NCBI GenBank assembly: GCA_958403905.1
Contig: CATXZD010000014.1
Span: 4,438-68,437 of the forward strand
Direction of reading: 5' to 3'
DNA: 64,000 nt
From: an uncultured Ruminococcus sp.
GTDB taxonomy: Bacteria > Bacillota > Clostridia > Oscillospirales > Acutalibacteraceae
The notes beneath the pieces were generated by a model. It worked only from the letters and a program-made list of their open reading frames with translations, did not search any database and was not told where the DNA came from. This document shows, piece by piece, positions 18,011-25,373 of this stretch; positions within the stretch are counted from its first letter, which is position 1; the number at the start of each line of letters is the position of its first letter. A program made the position numbers and the translations under genes.

Positions 18011-18056
18011 AAATCAAAAAGGGGTGCAGTTTTCAATCGGAAAAATGCATCCCTTT
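18011..18056 (-). terminator. Terminator of hit (minus strand)
   Basis: The arms at 18018-18028 and 18046-18056 pair with one A/C mismatch when read on the minus strand, followed there by TTTTTGATTT. This fits termination of the leftward hit transcript. Confidence 0.65.
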
Positions 18057-18126
18057 GGCTTATTTGCACCTCCGAAACGGTGGAAAACGATTCAAAAGCG
18101 TATCAACAAAGCGGAAGTTGTCTATA

Positions 18127-18534
18127 TCAAAAATTAGTCATCCTAACTTCTTTATAGGTGGTTTCTAGTTTCTGTTTTGCTCCAGTAAATGTAGGCCAAG
18201 CATCAATTTCATCATTGATTTTTCTTGGAATAATATGAATATGAAAATGAGGAACAGACTGTCCTGCACTTTCATCACTTGCGTTCAATAAATTAACACC
18301 TTCGTATCCACATTTATCTACTAGATGATTTGATACCCTTTTCACAGTATTCATAACCCTACTCAAAGTATCTACATCACAATCAAGGATATTTTTCACA
18401 TGTTTTTTAGGAATAACAAGAATATGTCCATCTACATCCTTAGCAACATCCATAAAAGCTACTGTCCAATCATCTTCATATACTTTCATCATCGAATCAC
18501 TGCGTATTATTTTACAAAAAATACAATCATCCAT
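18127..18534 (-). CDS. HIT-family nucleotide-binding protein
   Basis: A 135-residue histidine-triad protein of the Hint branch, whose members hydrolyse adenosine phosphoramidates or dinucleoside polyphosphates. The triad is HFHIHII near residue 97, and the N terminus has MDDCIFCKII with the CxxC zinc pair typical of Hint-like HIT proteins. The start at 18534 is preferred because GGGAGG lies nine bases upstream; the frame stays open 23 codons further. It is transcribed opposite to the long forward blocks on both sides, with its own promoter and an operator-like palindrome. Confidence 0.9.
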   Translation of the reverse strand: MDDCIFCKIIRSDSMMKVYEDDWTVAFMDVAKDVDGHILVIPKKHVKNILDCDVDTLSRVMNTVKRVSNHLVDKCGYEGVNLLNASDESAGQSVPHFHIHIIPRKINDEIDAWPTFTGAKQKLETTYKEVRMTNF

Positions 18535-18566
18535 TCTCTTTGTCCTCCCATACATATCCCGAACTG

Positions 18567-18603
18567 TTGCGCTCAATGTATCACAGCGCAATATGCCAGT
18601 CAA
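18567..18603 (-). promoter_or_regulatory. Promoter of hit with overlapping inverted repeat
   Basis: On the minus strand TTGACT (18603-18598), a 17-base spacer and TACATT (18580-18575) form a promoter 40 bases upstream of the hit start. A perfect 7-base inverted repeat, TTGCGCT ... AGCGCAA with an 11-base centre (18567-18591), covers the -10 box. Because half of it lies upstream of the transcription start it is more likely an operator than an RNA hairpin. I do not recognise the regulator. Confidence 0.6.
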
Positions 18604-18620
18604 TATACTGCACAGAAAAA

Positions 18621-18653
18621 GTCCACCGTAATTCTATCAAAATTACGGTGGAC
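18621..18653 (-). terminator. Terminator of tRNA-Ser (minus strand)
   Basis: A perfect 13-base inverted repeat (GTCCACCGTAATT and its complement) with a 7-base loop, followed on the minus strand by TTTTTCTG. It starts 3 bases beyond the CCA end of the tRNA gene. Confidence 0.92.
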
Positions 18654-18656
18654 TTA

Positions 18657-18749
18657 TGGCGGAGAGAAGGGGATTCGAACCCCTGGTACGGTGATTACCG
18701 TACACATGATTTCCAATCATGCTCCTTCGGCCAGCTCGGACATCTCTCC
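18657..18749 (-). tRNA. tRNA-Ser (anticodon GGA)
   Basis: A 93-base type II tRNA on the minus strand. The acceptor stem is GGAGAGA/TCTCTCC, followed by a G discriminator and an encoded CCA. The anticodon stem-loop is CATGA-TTGGAAA-TCATG, giving anticodon GGA, which reads UCC and UCU serine codons. The long variable arm (GTACGGT/ACCGTAC) is diagnostic for serine tRNAs, and the T arm contains GGTTCGAAT. Confidence 0.97.
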
Positions 18750-18763
18750 AAACACCGCTGACT

Positions 18764-18792
18764 ATTATAACAAATATCTTTAAAAAAATCAA
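18764..18792 (-). promoter_or_regulatory. Promoter of tRNA-Ser
   Basis: On the minus strand TTGATT (18792-18787), 17 bases, then TATAAT (18769-18764), about 15 bases upstream of the mature tRNA 5' end. Confidence 0.8.
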
Positions 18793-18800
18793 GTACCAAT

Positions 18801-19721
18801 TTAATACCATTTGTTTTTTTTGAAAAAGGTTATCAGACCGATTACAACGGCAAGGCAAACACCAATCAAAACGGGGTAGCTGTACGCATAAGTGTATTCA
18901 GGTAAATTAAAATTCATTCCGTACCAGCTTACAATCAGCATAAGAGGAAGTATAACCACTGAAATCATAGTAAGTATTTTTATTGACTTATTTAGCTGTA
19001 AATTAACCTCAACCTGATAGGCATTTCTGATTTCAGACGCATAATTAAGCAGATTTTTTGTTTTAGATTTGAGCCTGTCAATTTTGCTGTCAAGCATATT
19101 AAAGCTCTTTACAGTGTTTTCACACAAAAATCCGTTTTCATTTTGTGTAATGTCATTAACAATATTAATGAGCTGTTCATAATAAAACTCAATCCACATA
19201 AGGTGTTTTTTAATATTCAAAATCTGTTTTGAAAACGCTTTGTCAGTGCATCCCAAAAACGCATTGGTTTCAAGCGAGGAAAGCTTTCTTTCGATTTCCT
19301 CAAGATGTACAAGGTCACCAAAAATAAGCTTATTCATAAAGTGATACAACAGACAGTCGGGAGTGATACTCTGCGTTTGTTCGTGCATAATTTTTTTGAA
19401 CATACTCTCAATATATTCTGTTTCCATCGTGTAAAATAAAATTTTATTTTTTTCAAGAATAACATAAACGGGTATATGCTCAGTAATATGCTTTTCAATA
19501 TCAATCAAGTTAAGGCAGATTGTATCGCAGTCATTGTAGCTTTCAAATCTTGAGTGATTTCCGGTAAAAATATCATTAAGTAAAGTCTGTTTCTTCTTAT
19601 CATTAATCTGCGGAATTTCACCTTTTGAATATTTTACTGTTTCAGCAATTATTTCGCTGTTTTTATTCTCATCAAATTCGGTAAGTCTGCCGTCAATTAT
19701 GCAGTATTTCATAATGAACAC
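18801..19721 (-). CDS. CorA-family divalent cation transporter
   Basis: A 306-residue CorA-like protein. Two transmembrane helices close the C terminus; the first ends with the signature YGMNF, the selectivity filter of CorA channels, followed by a short loop (NLPEYTYAY) and a second helix. The N-terminal 240 residues are the cytoplasmic domain, ending in a long helix (residues about 180-250) that in CorA forms the stalk. Members carry Mg2+, Co2+ or Zn2+, and the ion cannot be decided here. It is transcribed divergently from the adjacent ABC transporter. Confidence 0.9.
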   Translation of the reverse strand: MFIMKYCIIDGRLTEFDENKNSEIIAETVKYSKGEIPQINDKKKQTLLNDIFTGNHSRFESYNDCDTICLNLIDIEKHITEHIPVYVILEKNKILFYTMETEYIESMFKKIMHEQTQSITPDCLLYHFMNKLIFGDLVHLEEIERKLSSLETNAFLGCTDKAFSKQILNIKKHLMWIEFYYEQLINIVNDITQNENGFLCENTVKSFNMLDSKIDRLKSKTKNLLNYASEIRNAYQVEVNLQLNKSIKILTMISVVILPLMLIVSWYGMNFNLPEYTYAYSYPVLIGVCLAVVIGLITFFKKNKWY

Positions 19722-19857
19722 CTCAATTTATATTTTATATTATCTTCCGCATTATGTCAAATGAATATAAAATTATATGTAAAATTTATAATTTTCCGCC
19801 AATTCTGTATTTTTATTATGTTTTTCTTTGAATTTTGGTATAATTACTTGATTTTTT

Positions 19858-19886
19858 TTGAATATTATATTATTATATTATATAAT
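19858..19886 (+). promoter_or_regulatory. Promoter of the amino-acid ABC transporter
   Basis: TTGAAT (19858-19863), 17 bases, TATAAT (19881-19886) in a very AT-rich stretch. The leader would be about 28 bases with a GAGAGG ribosome site. A second TATAAT at 19839-19844 lacks a good -35. Confidence 0.65.
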
Positions 19887-19920
19887 GTTTATATCAATAA
19901 ATTAAAAGAGAGGTATTTTT

Positions 19921-20718
19921 ATGAAAAAGATTTTATCAATCGTACTCACAGCAGCAATGCTCTGTACAACTGCTTTGGTTCTTTCGGCTTGCGGCGGATC
20001 TTCTGTAAAAAAGGTAGCTTCAATTGATGACCTTAAAGGAGCTAGGATAGGTGTTCAGCTTGGAACAACAGGTGACATCTACGCTTCTGATTATGAGAAA
20101 GAAGGATCAAAGATTGAGCGCTATAACAAGGGCGCTGATGCTGTTCTTGCTCTGACCCAGGACAAAATTGACTGTGTTATCATCGACAATGAGCCTGCCA
20201 AAGCTTTTGTAGCTGCAAACGAAGGACTCAAGATTCTTGACGAGCCTTTTGCAGAAGAGGATTATGCTATCTGCATTGCAAAGGATAATGACGACTTAAC
20301 AAAAAAATTCAATACTGCTCTTGCCGAACTCAAGGAAGACGGCACAATTGAAAGTATCAACAATAATTACATTGGTGACGATACAAAGGGTAAGTCACCC
20401 TATAAAACTCCTGATGGCACAGAGTATAAAAACGGCGAGCTGCATATGGCTACAAATGCATTTTTTGAGCCTTATGAATATTATGAGGACAAAAAGGTTG
20501 TTGGTATTGATGCAATGATTGCTCAGGCTATCTGCGATAAGCTTGGCTATAAGCTTGTAATCGATGATATGGACTTTGACTCAATCATCACATCAGTTCA
20601 GTCAGGAAAAGCTGATTTCGGTATGGCAGGAATGACAGTAACCGACGAAAGAAAGCAGTCTATCAACTTTACTGATTCTTACACAACGGCTAAGCAGGTT
20701 ATTATTGTTAAAGAATAA
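19921..20718 (+). CDS. Circularly permuted amino-acid ABC transporter binding lipoprotein
   Basis: A 265-residue solute-binding lipoprotein with a signal peptide ending in the lipobox LSAC (Cys24). It has the sequence blocks of the SBP_bac_3 family but in swapped order. Residues 32-152 are what is normally the C-terminal part: SIDDLKGARIGVQLGTTGDI, then the DAVL...IIDNEPA strand, then LAELKEDGTIESINNNYIG, normally the last helix. A 20-residue linker follows, and residues 173-265 are what is normally the N-terminal part: ELHMATNAFFEPYEYYED, GIDAMIAQAICDKLGY, FDSIITSVQSGKADFGMAGM and TVTDERKQSINFTDSY. All ligand-contact motifs (aromatic FEPYEY, AGMTVTDER arginine, GTT, IIDN aspartate) are kept, so it should bind an amino acid. 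Permease and ATPase genes follow directly. Confidence 0.92.
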   Translation: MKKILSIVLTAAMLCTTALVLSACGGSSVKKVASIDDLKGARIGVQLGTTGDIYASDYEKEGSKIERYNKGADAVLALTQDKIDCVIIDNEPAKAFVAANEGLKILDEPFAEEDYAICIAKDNDDLTKKFNTALAELKEDGTIESINNNYIGDDTKGKSPYKTPDGTEYKNGELHMATNAFFEPYEYYEDKKVVGIDAMIAQAICDKLGYKLVIDDMDFDSIITSVQSGKADFGMAGMTVTDERKQSINFTDSYTTAKQVIIVKE

Positions 20719-20732
20719 AATTTAACTTCCCG

Positions 20733-20755
20733 GCCGATGACTATTCGTTGTCGGC
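20733..20755 (+). terminator. Intercistronic hairpin after binding-protein gene
   Basis: GCCGATGAC (20733-20741) and GTTGTCGGC (20747-20755) pair over nine positions with two G-T wobbles and a 5-base loop. The following TGTGATTATTTT is only weakly T-rich, so it looks like a partial terminator or mRNA-stabilising hairpin that lets the binding protein be made in excess over the permease. Confidence 0.6.
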
Positions 20756-20781
20756 TGTGATTATTTTAAAGGATTTTTGTT

Positions 20782-21513
20782 ATGCAGGATTTTTTTAACG
20801 GTCTTTACGAGAGCTTTGTAAAGACCTTTATAACTGACGACCGCTGGATTCAGCTTTTAAACGGACTTCTCGTTACTGTTGAAATCACACTTGCGGCGGC
20901 AGCAATCGGTGTTATAATAGGATTTTTAATTGCTATAGTTCGTTCAACCTATGATATGAATTTATTAGGTAAAAAGTGCAGGAGCTTTAGCGATTATATT
21001 TTGAAGATAGTTAATTTTATCTGCAATATCTACATAACTGTAATCAGAGGAACACCTGTAGTCATTCAGCTTATGATTATGTACTTTATCGTTTTTGCTT
21101 CCTCACGTGACGGTATTGTTGCGGCTATAATTTCGTTTGGCATCAATTCAGGTGCATATGTTGCTGAGATTGTCCGTTCAGGAATTATGTCAATAGATAA
21201 AGGTCAGTTTGAGGCAAGCCGATCACTCGGCTTTAATTATAAGAGCACAATGATACACGTTATTATTCCACAGGCGTTTAAAAACATACTTCCGGCTCTC
21301 GGCAATGAATTTATCGTGCTTGTAAAAGAAACCTCTGTAGCAGGCTATGTTGCAATACAGGATTTGACATATGTAGGAAATCTCATCCGTTCACGTACTT
21401 ATGATGCATTTTTCCCGCTTATTGCAGTAGCGCTTATTTACCTTGTAATTGTTCTTATTTTGACATTCTTGCTTAAAAAGCTTGAGAGGAGGTTGCGCAG
21501 CAGTGACCACTGA
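20782..21513 (+). CDS. Amino-acid ABC transporter permease
   Basis: A 243-residue inner-membrane permease of the HisM/GlnP family, with about five transmembrane helices. The cytoplasmic EAA loop that contacts the ATPase is visible as EASRSLGFNYKSTMIHVIIP (residues about 148-167). VIRGTPVVIQLMIMYF near residue 95 is the usual family block. The C terminus is basic and overlaps the start of the ATPase gene by 11 bases. Only one permease gene is present, so it probably acts as a homodimer. Confidence 0.93.
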   Translation: MQDFFNGLYESFVKTFITDDRWIQLLNGLLVTVEITLAAAAIGVIIGFLIAIVRSTYDMNLLGKKCRSFSDYILKIVNFICNIYITVIRGTPVVIQLMIMYFIVFASSRDGIVAAIISFGINSGAYVAEIVRSGIMSIDKGQFEASRSLGFNYKSTMIHVIIPQAFKNILPALGNEFIVLVKETSVAGYVAIQDLTYVGNLIRSRTYDAFFPLIAVALIYLVIVLILTFLLKKLERRLRSSDH

Positions 21514-22243
21514 TAATGTTTTGATAAAGGTTGACAACCTCTGTAAGTCATTTGACAGTGTTGACGTTCTTAAAGGCATCAACGCCGAAATTCATAAGGG
21601 CGACGTAATGGTTGTAATCGGTGCGTCCGGCTCGGGTAAATCTACCTTCCTGCGTTGTCTTAACAGACTTGAAGAGCCTACCGGCGGAAAAATCTATTTT
21701 GAAGGAACTGACATCACCGATCCGTCTGTAAATATAAATGTTCACAGGCAGAAAATGGGTATGGTTTTTCAGCAATTCAATCTTTTTCCCCATATGACGG
21801 TTATGAAAAACCTGACTTTAGGACCGATTAAGCTTCTCAAAAAAAGCAAGGCGGAAGCTGAAAAAAAGGCTATGGAGTTGCTTGAAAGGGTGGGACTTGC
21901 CGACAGGGCCACTGCATATCCCTCGCAGCTTTCGGGTGGTCAGAAACAGAGAATCGCAATCGTTCGTGCTTTGTGTATGGATCCTGACGTTATGCTCTTT
22001 GACGAGCCGACAAGCGCACTTGATCCCGAAATGGTAGGAGAGGTACTTGAGGTAATGAAGCAGCTCGCAAAAGAGGGTATGACTATGGTAGTTGTTACTC
22101 ACGAAATGGGCTTTGCACGAGAAGTAGGAACAAATGTTGTATTTGTTGATGACGGTGTAATAGTCGAGCAGGGCGAGCCTAAGGAGTTTTTTGAAAACCC
22201 CAAGAATAAGCGATTAAAAGACTTTTTGTCCAAGGTGCTTTAA
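21503..22243 (+). CDS. Amino-acid ABC transporter ATP-binding protein
   Basis: The 246-residue ATPase of the polar amino-acid type (GlnQ/HisP). Walker A is GASGSGKSTFLRCLN (near residue 37), the Q loop lies in GMVFQQFNLFPHMTV, the signature is LSGGQKQR, and Walker B is MLFDEPTSALDPEM, followed by the VVVTHEMGFA switch. The GTG start at 21503 is 10 bases after GAGAGGAGG; an in-frame TTG at 21482 lies upstream of that site and is rejected. It completes the three-gene importer. Confidence 0.95.
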   Translation: MTTDNVLIKVDNLCKSFDSVDVLKGINAEIHKGDVMVVIGASGSGKSTFLRCLNRLEEPTGGKIYFEGTDITDPSVNINVHRQKMGMVFQQFNLFPHMTVMKNLTLGPIKLLKKSKAEAEKKAMELLERVGLADRATAYPSQLSGGQKQRIAIVRALCMDPDVMLFDEPTSALDPEMVGEVLEVMKQLAKEGMTMVVVTHEMGFAREVGTNVVFVDDGVIVEQGEPKEFFENPKNKRLKDFLSKVL

Positions 22244-22350
22244 TTTCCTGATTCAATATCAAAACAGCGTGTCTGAATGAATTATATAATTTTTAATATA
22301 TATTCTCAGAAACATTGATATTTACTGACAATTTAATCATTCAATAAAAT

Positions 22351-22386
22351 AATGCCTGTTTTAACTTTACAAAACAGGCATTTTAT
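22351..22386 (+). terminator. Terminator after ABC transporter operon
   Basis: AATGCCTGTTTT (22351-22362) pairs perfectly with AAAACAGGCATT (22371-22382), followed by TTATT. It separates the importer from pyrH. Confidence 0.88.
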
Positions 22387-22428
22387 TGTATTATATTAGT
22401 AATTATAAATTATAATGAGGTGTTAATA

Positions 22429-23142
22429 ATGCAACCAAAATATAAGAGAATTTTATTAAAGCTTTCAGGTGAATCGCTTGCAGGCGAAATGAAAAACGGA
22501 ATTGATTTTGATACAGTTCTCAAATTCTGCGAGCCTATCAAAAAATGTGTAGAAGCAGGTGTTGAGGTAGCAATTGTAGTCGGCGGCGGCAACTTCTGGC
22601 GCGGAAGAAGCTCCGGCGAAATGGATAGAACAAGAGCAGATCATATGGGTATGCTTGCAACAGCAATAAATGCTCTCGGAGTTTGCGATGCTCTTGAACA
22701 ACTCGGTGTTGATGTCAGAGTTCAGACGGCAATCAATATGCGCCAGGTAGCAGAGCCTTATATCAGAAACAAGGCTATTCGTCACCTTGAAAAGGGCAGA
22801 GTAGTAATTTTCGGTTGCGGAACAGGTAATCCGTTCTTCAGCACCGACACAGCAGCAGCGCTGCGTGCAGCTGAAATTGAAGCTGATGTAATTATGAAGG
22901 CTACAATGGTTGACGGTGTTTATGACAGCGATCCCAAGACTAACCCAAATGCCGTTAAGTACGATACTGTTTCATTCCACGAGGTTTTAAATAAAGACCT
23001 TGCCGTAATGGACAGCACAGCAGCCTCACTTTGCAAAGATAATGATATTCCGATTCTCGTGTTCAGCATAGAAGATCCTGATAATATTTACAAAGCAGTA
23101 TGCGGAGAGAATATCGGCTCGCTTGTTAACAGCAGAGATTGA
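22429..23142 (+). CDS. pyrH: Uridylate kinase (UMP kinase)
   Basis: PyrH phosphorylates UMP to UDP. The 237-residue amino-acid-kinase fold shows KRILLKLSGESLAG at the start, VVGGGNFWRG near residue 50, and GTGNPFFSTDTAAALRA near 130, all family signatures. The ATG at 22429 follows GAGGTG by six bases, while the in-frame GTG at 22420 overlaps that site. The order pyrH-frr-uppS-cdsA-dxr-rseP is widely conserved in bacteria. Confidence 0.96.
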   Translation: MQPKYKRILLKLSGESLAGEMKNGIDFDTVLKFCEPIKKCVEAGVEVAIVVGGGNFWRGRSSGEMDRTRADHMGMLATAINALGVCDALEQLGVDVRVQTAINMRQVAEPYIRNKAIRHLEKGRVVIFGCGTGNPFFSTDTAAALRAAEIEADVIMKATMVDGVYDSDPKTNPNAVKYDTVSFHEVLNKDLAVMDSTAASLCKDNDIPILVFSIEDPDNIYKAVCGENIGSLVNSRD

Positions 23143-23188
23143 TTAATTTTACAGAAAAATACAATAATTATTTAGGAGGCATTGAAAT

Positions 23189-23743
23189 ATGCAGGCACAG
23201 TTAAAAAAAGCAGACGAAACTATGGGCAGAAGAATTGATCATATGTGCAAGGAATTTTCCGAGATAAGAGCAGGCAGAGCAAATCCTGCTGTTCTTGATA
23301 AGGTAAAGGTTGATTATTACGGTGCACCTACTCCCGTAAATCAGCTTGCTGCTGTTTCCGTGACAGAAGCCCGTACTCTTACTATTCAGCCGTGGGACGT
23401 TTCGGTATTAAAGCAGATTGAAAAGGCTATCCAGACTTCCGAAATCGGTATCAATCCGCAGAATGACGGCAAAATCATCAGACTTATTTTCCCTCCGCTT
23501 ACCGAAGACAGACGTAAGGAAATTGTTAAAGATGTTCAGAAGATTGCTGAAGAAACAAAAATTCAAATCAGAAACGCTCGCCGTGACACAATTGAAAAGC
23601 TCAAAGCTATGAAAAAGGCAGGCGAGCTTACAGAAGACGACTTAAAGCAGGGCGAAAAGAAAACTCAGGATTTAACCGATAAATACATTAAAAATATCGA
23701 CAAGCTTTCAGCTGATAAACAGAAAGAAATTTTGGAGATGTAA
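23189..23743 (+). CDS. frr: Ribosome recycling factor
   Basis: Frr splits post-termination ribosomes together with EF-G. At 184 residues it has the family length. Signatures are EIRAGRANPAVLDKVKVDYYG near the start (shown by its key RAGRAxP residues), LTIQPWD near residue 68 and the long helical GKIIRLIFPPLTEDRRKE segment. A TTTAGGAGG site precedes the ATG. It lies one base from uppS. Confidence 0.97.
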   Translation: MQAQLKKADETMGRRIDHMCKEFSEIRAGRANPAVLDKVKVDYYGAPTPVNQLAAVSVTEARTLTIQPWDVSVLKQIEKAIQTSEIGINPQNDGKIIRLIFPPLTEDRRKEIVKDVQKIAEETKIQIRNARRDTIEKLKAMKKAGELTEDDLKQGEKKTQDLTDKYIKNIDKLSADKQKEILEM

Positions 23744-23744
23744 A

Positions 23745-24488
23745 ATGGCTCTATTCGGCAAAAATAAGAAAACCGAAGTGCTGAGCGAATCGGTACTTCC
23801 CGTTCATATAGGAATAATTATGGACGGCAACGGAAGATGGGCAAAAAAACGAGGACTTCCGCGAAAAGTCGGTCATTCCGCAGGAGCTAAAACCTTTCGT
23901 AAAATCACAAGATACTGTTCAGACATAGGAGTTAAATACCTTACAGTTTATGCGTTTTCGACTGAGAACTGGAAACGCCCTGAGGACGAGGTGCGCTCAC
24001 TAATGAAGCTCTTTAAGTCCTATCTTGAGGAGGCGCTTGCAGACTTCAAGGACGACAGTATTGTTGTAAAATTCATAGGTGATAAGTCACCTTTTGATGA
24101 AGATTTGCGTAAACTTATGATTGAAAACGAGGAAAGCTCAAAAGACCGTGACGGTATGGTTTTGAATATTGCTATGAATTATGGCAGTAGAGATGAAATT
24201 GTGCGTGCCGTAAAAAATATATGCAAAGATGTGCAAAGCGGAGCTGTTTCGGCTGAAAATATTGACGATCAGCTGATTTCCGATTATCTGTACACGAGCG
24301 GTCAGCCGGACCCTGATTTAATTATCAGACCGAGCGGAGAATACAGAATTTCTAATTTCTTGCTTTGGCAGTCTGCTTATACTGAATTTGTAATAATGAA
24401 CAAGCTTTGGCCTGATTTTGAAAAATCAGATTTGGATGAAGCGCTGAAAATTTATTCTCAAAGGAACAGACGCTACGGCGGAGTATAA
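23745..24488 (+). CDS. uppS: Undecaprenyl diphosphate synthase
   Basis: This cis-prenyltransferase makes the C55 lipid carrier for peptidoglycan and wall glycans. The family motif HIGIIMDGNGRWAKKRG (catalytic Asp, residues about 22-38) is followed by GHSAGAK and the VYAFSTENWKRP block. The C-terminal RPSGEYRISNFLLWQSAYTE contains the second substrate-binding arginines. At 247 residues it is normal, and it precedes cdsA as usual. Confidence 0.96.
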   Translation: MALFGKNKKTEVLSESVLPVHIGIIMDGNGRWAKKRGLPRKVGHSAGAKTFRKITRYCSDIGVKYLTVYAFSTENWKRPEDEVRSLMKLFKSYLEEALADFKDDSIVVKFIGDKSPFDEDLRKLMIENEESSKDRDGMVLNIAMNYGSRDEIVRAVKNICKDVQSGAVSAENIDDQLISDYLYTSGQPDPDLIIRPSGEYRISNFLLWQSAYTEFVIMNKLWPDFEKSDLDEALKIYSQRNRRYGGV

Positions 24489-24541
24489 TTCTGAAATTCA
24501 ATAAAACTACAGTTGTTTTCTTAAAAAGAGAGTTGATAAGG

Positions 24542-25372
24542 ATGAAATCATTAAAGCCGAGATTACTTACTGCGGTCGTCGGAATTACCCTGCTTGTGGG
24601 TATATTAATTTTGGGCGAAATTTGTAATCCGATAATAGGTATAATCGTTGGAATAGCGAGTGCTTTTATGGTAGGCGAATATCTTCACGCAAAAAATATG
24701 CTGAATAATTTTTGGATTTCAATACCGTGTATGTCGTTTGCGGTTTTATGTTCAATTCTTGTTTCAACGCAATTTGTGTATTTGCTGCTTACGTTGTTTA
24801 TAATTTTCAGCTTTGCAGTACTGATAATAAATCATAGTGTTCTGTCATATATTGACCTTGTATATGCTGTTTTCGGAACAATGCTTATTTCTTTCGGAAT
24901 GAGTGCCTTACCGCTTATGTGCAGCAGCGGAGTGGGAGTGACTTTCTTCTTTTGCACAACTTTTGCATTGCCGTGGATGGCAGACGCAGGCGGATTTTTT
25001 ATAGGAGCAAGTTTGGGAAAACACAAGCTTTGTCCGAATATCAGCCCTAAAAAGACGGTTGAGGGTGCTTTTGGCGGAGTTGCTTTTTGTTTTGTGACTG
25101 CTTTGCTGATTGGGTTGATCTTTCAGTTTTTAGTTATGCCCGGAGTAAAATTCAACTTCTGGGCGCTTGCAGTTCTCGGACTAGTTGACGCTCCTGTTTC
25201 AATTCTTGGTGATTTGAGCTTTTCACTTATAAAAAGAAGCTTAAAAATAAAGGATTACGGTTCAATTTTTCCCGGACACGGCGGAATGCTTGACAGATTT
25301 GACAGCATAATATTTACTGCACCCGTTTTGGTTGCAGTAAACCAGTTTATTCCTTTTATAACTTTGGTGTAA
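24542..25372 (+). CDS. cdsA: Phosphatidate cytidylyltransferase (CDP-diacylglycerol synthase)
   Basis: CdsA makes CDP-diacylglycerol for phospholipid synthesis. The 276-residue protein has about seven or eight transmembrane helices. The C-terminal signature is SLIKRSLKIKDYGSIFPGHG followed by GMLDRFDS, which holds the metal-binding aspartates. The ATG at 24542 is preferred because AAGAGAG lies nine bases upstream; a TTG at 24533 abuts that site. One base separates it from dxr. Confidence 0.94.
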   Translation: MKSLKPRLLTAVVGITLLVGILILGEICNPIIGIIVGIASAFMVGEYLHAKNMLNNFWISIPCMSFAVLCSILVSTQFVYLLLTLFIIFSFAVLIINHSVLSYIDLVYAVFGTMLISFGMSALPLMCSSGVGVTFFFCTTFALPWMADAGGFFIGASLGKHKLCPNISPKKTVEGAFGGVAFCFVTALLIGLIFQFLVMPGVKFNFWALAVLGLVDAPVSILGDLSFSLIKRSLKIKDYGSIFPGHGGMLDRFDSIIFTAPVLVAVNQFIPFITLV

Positions 25373-25373
25373 A

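Noticed and set aside
18400..18783. Forward open frame of 127 codons covering hit and tRNA-Ser
   Set aside because: It overlaps a clear HIT gene and a tRNA on the other strand, has no ribosome site and no recognisable protein pattern.
19921..20718. Binding protein as a truncated or frameshifted pseudogene
   Set aside because: The frame is open from a good ribosome site to a natural stop, both halves of the family are complete, and permease and ATPase genes are intact. Permutation explains it better than decay.
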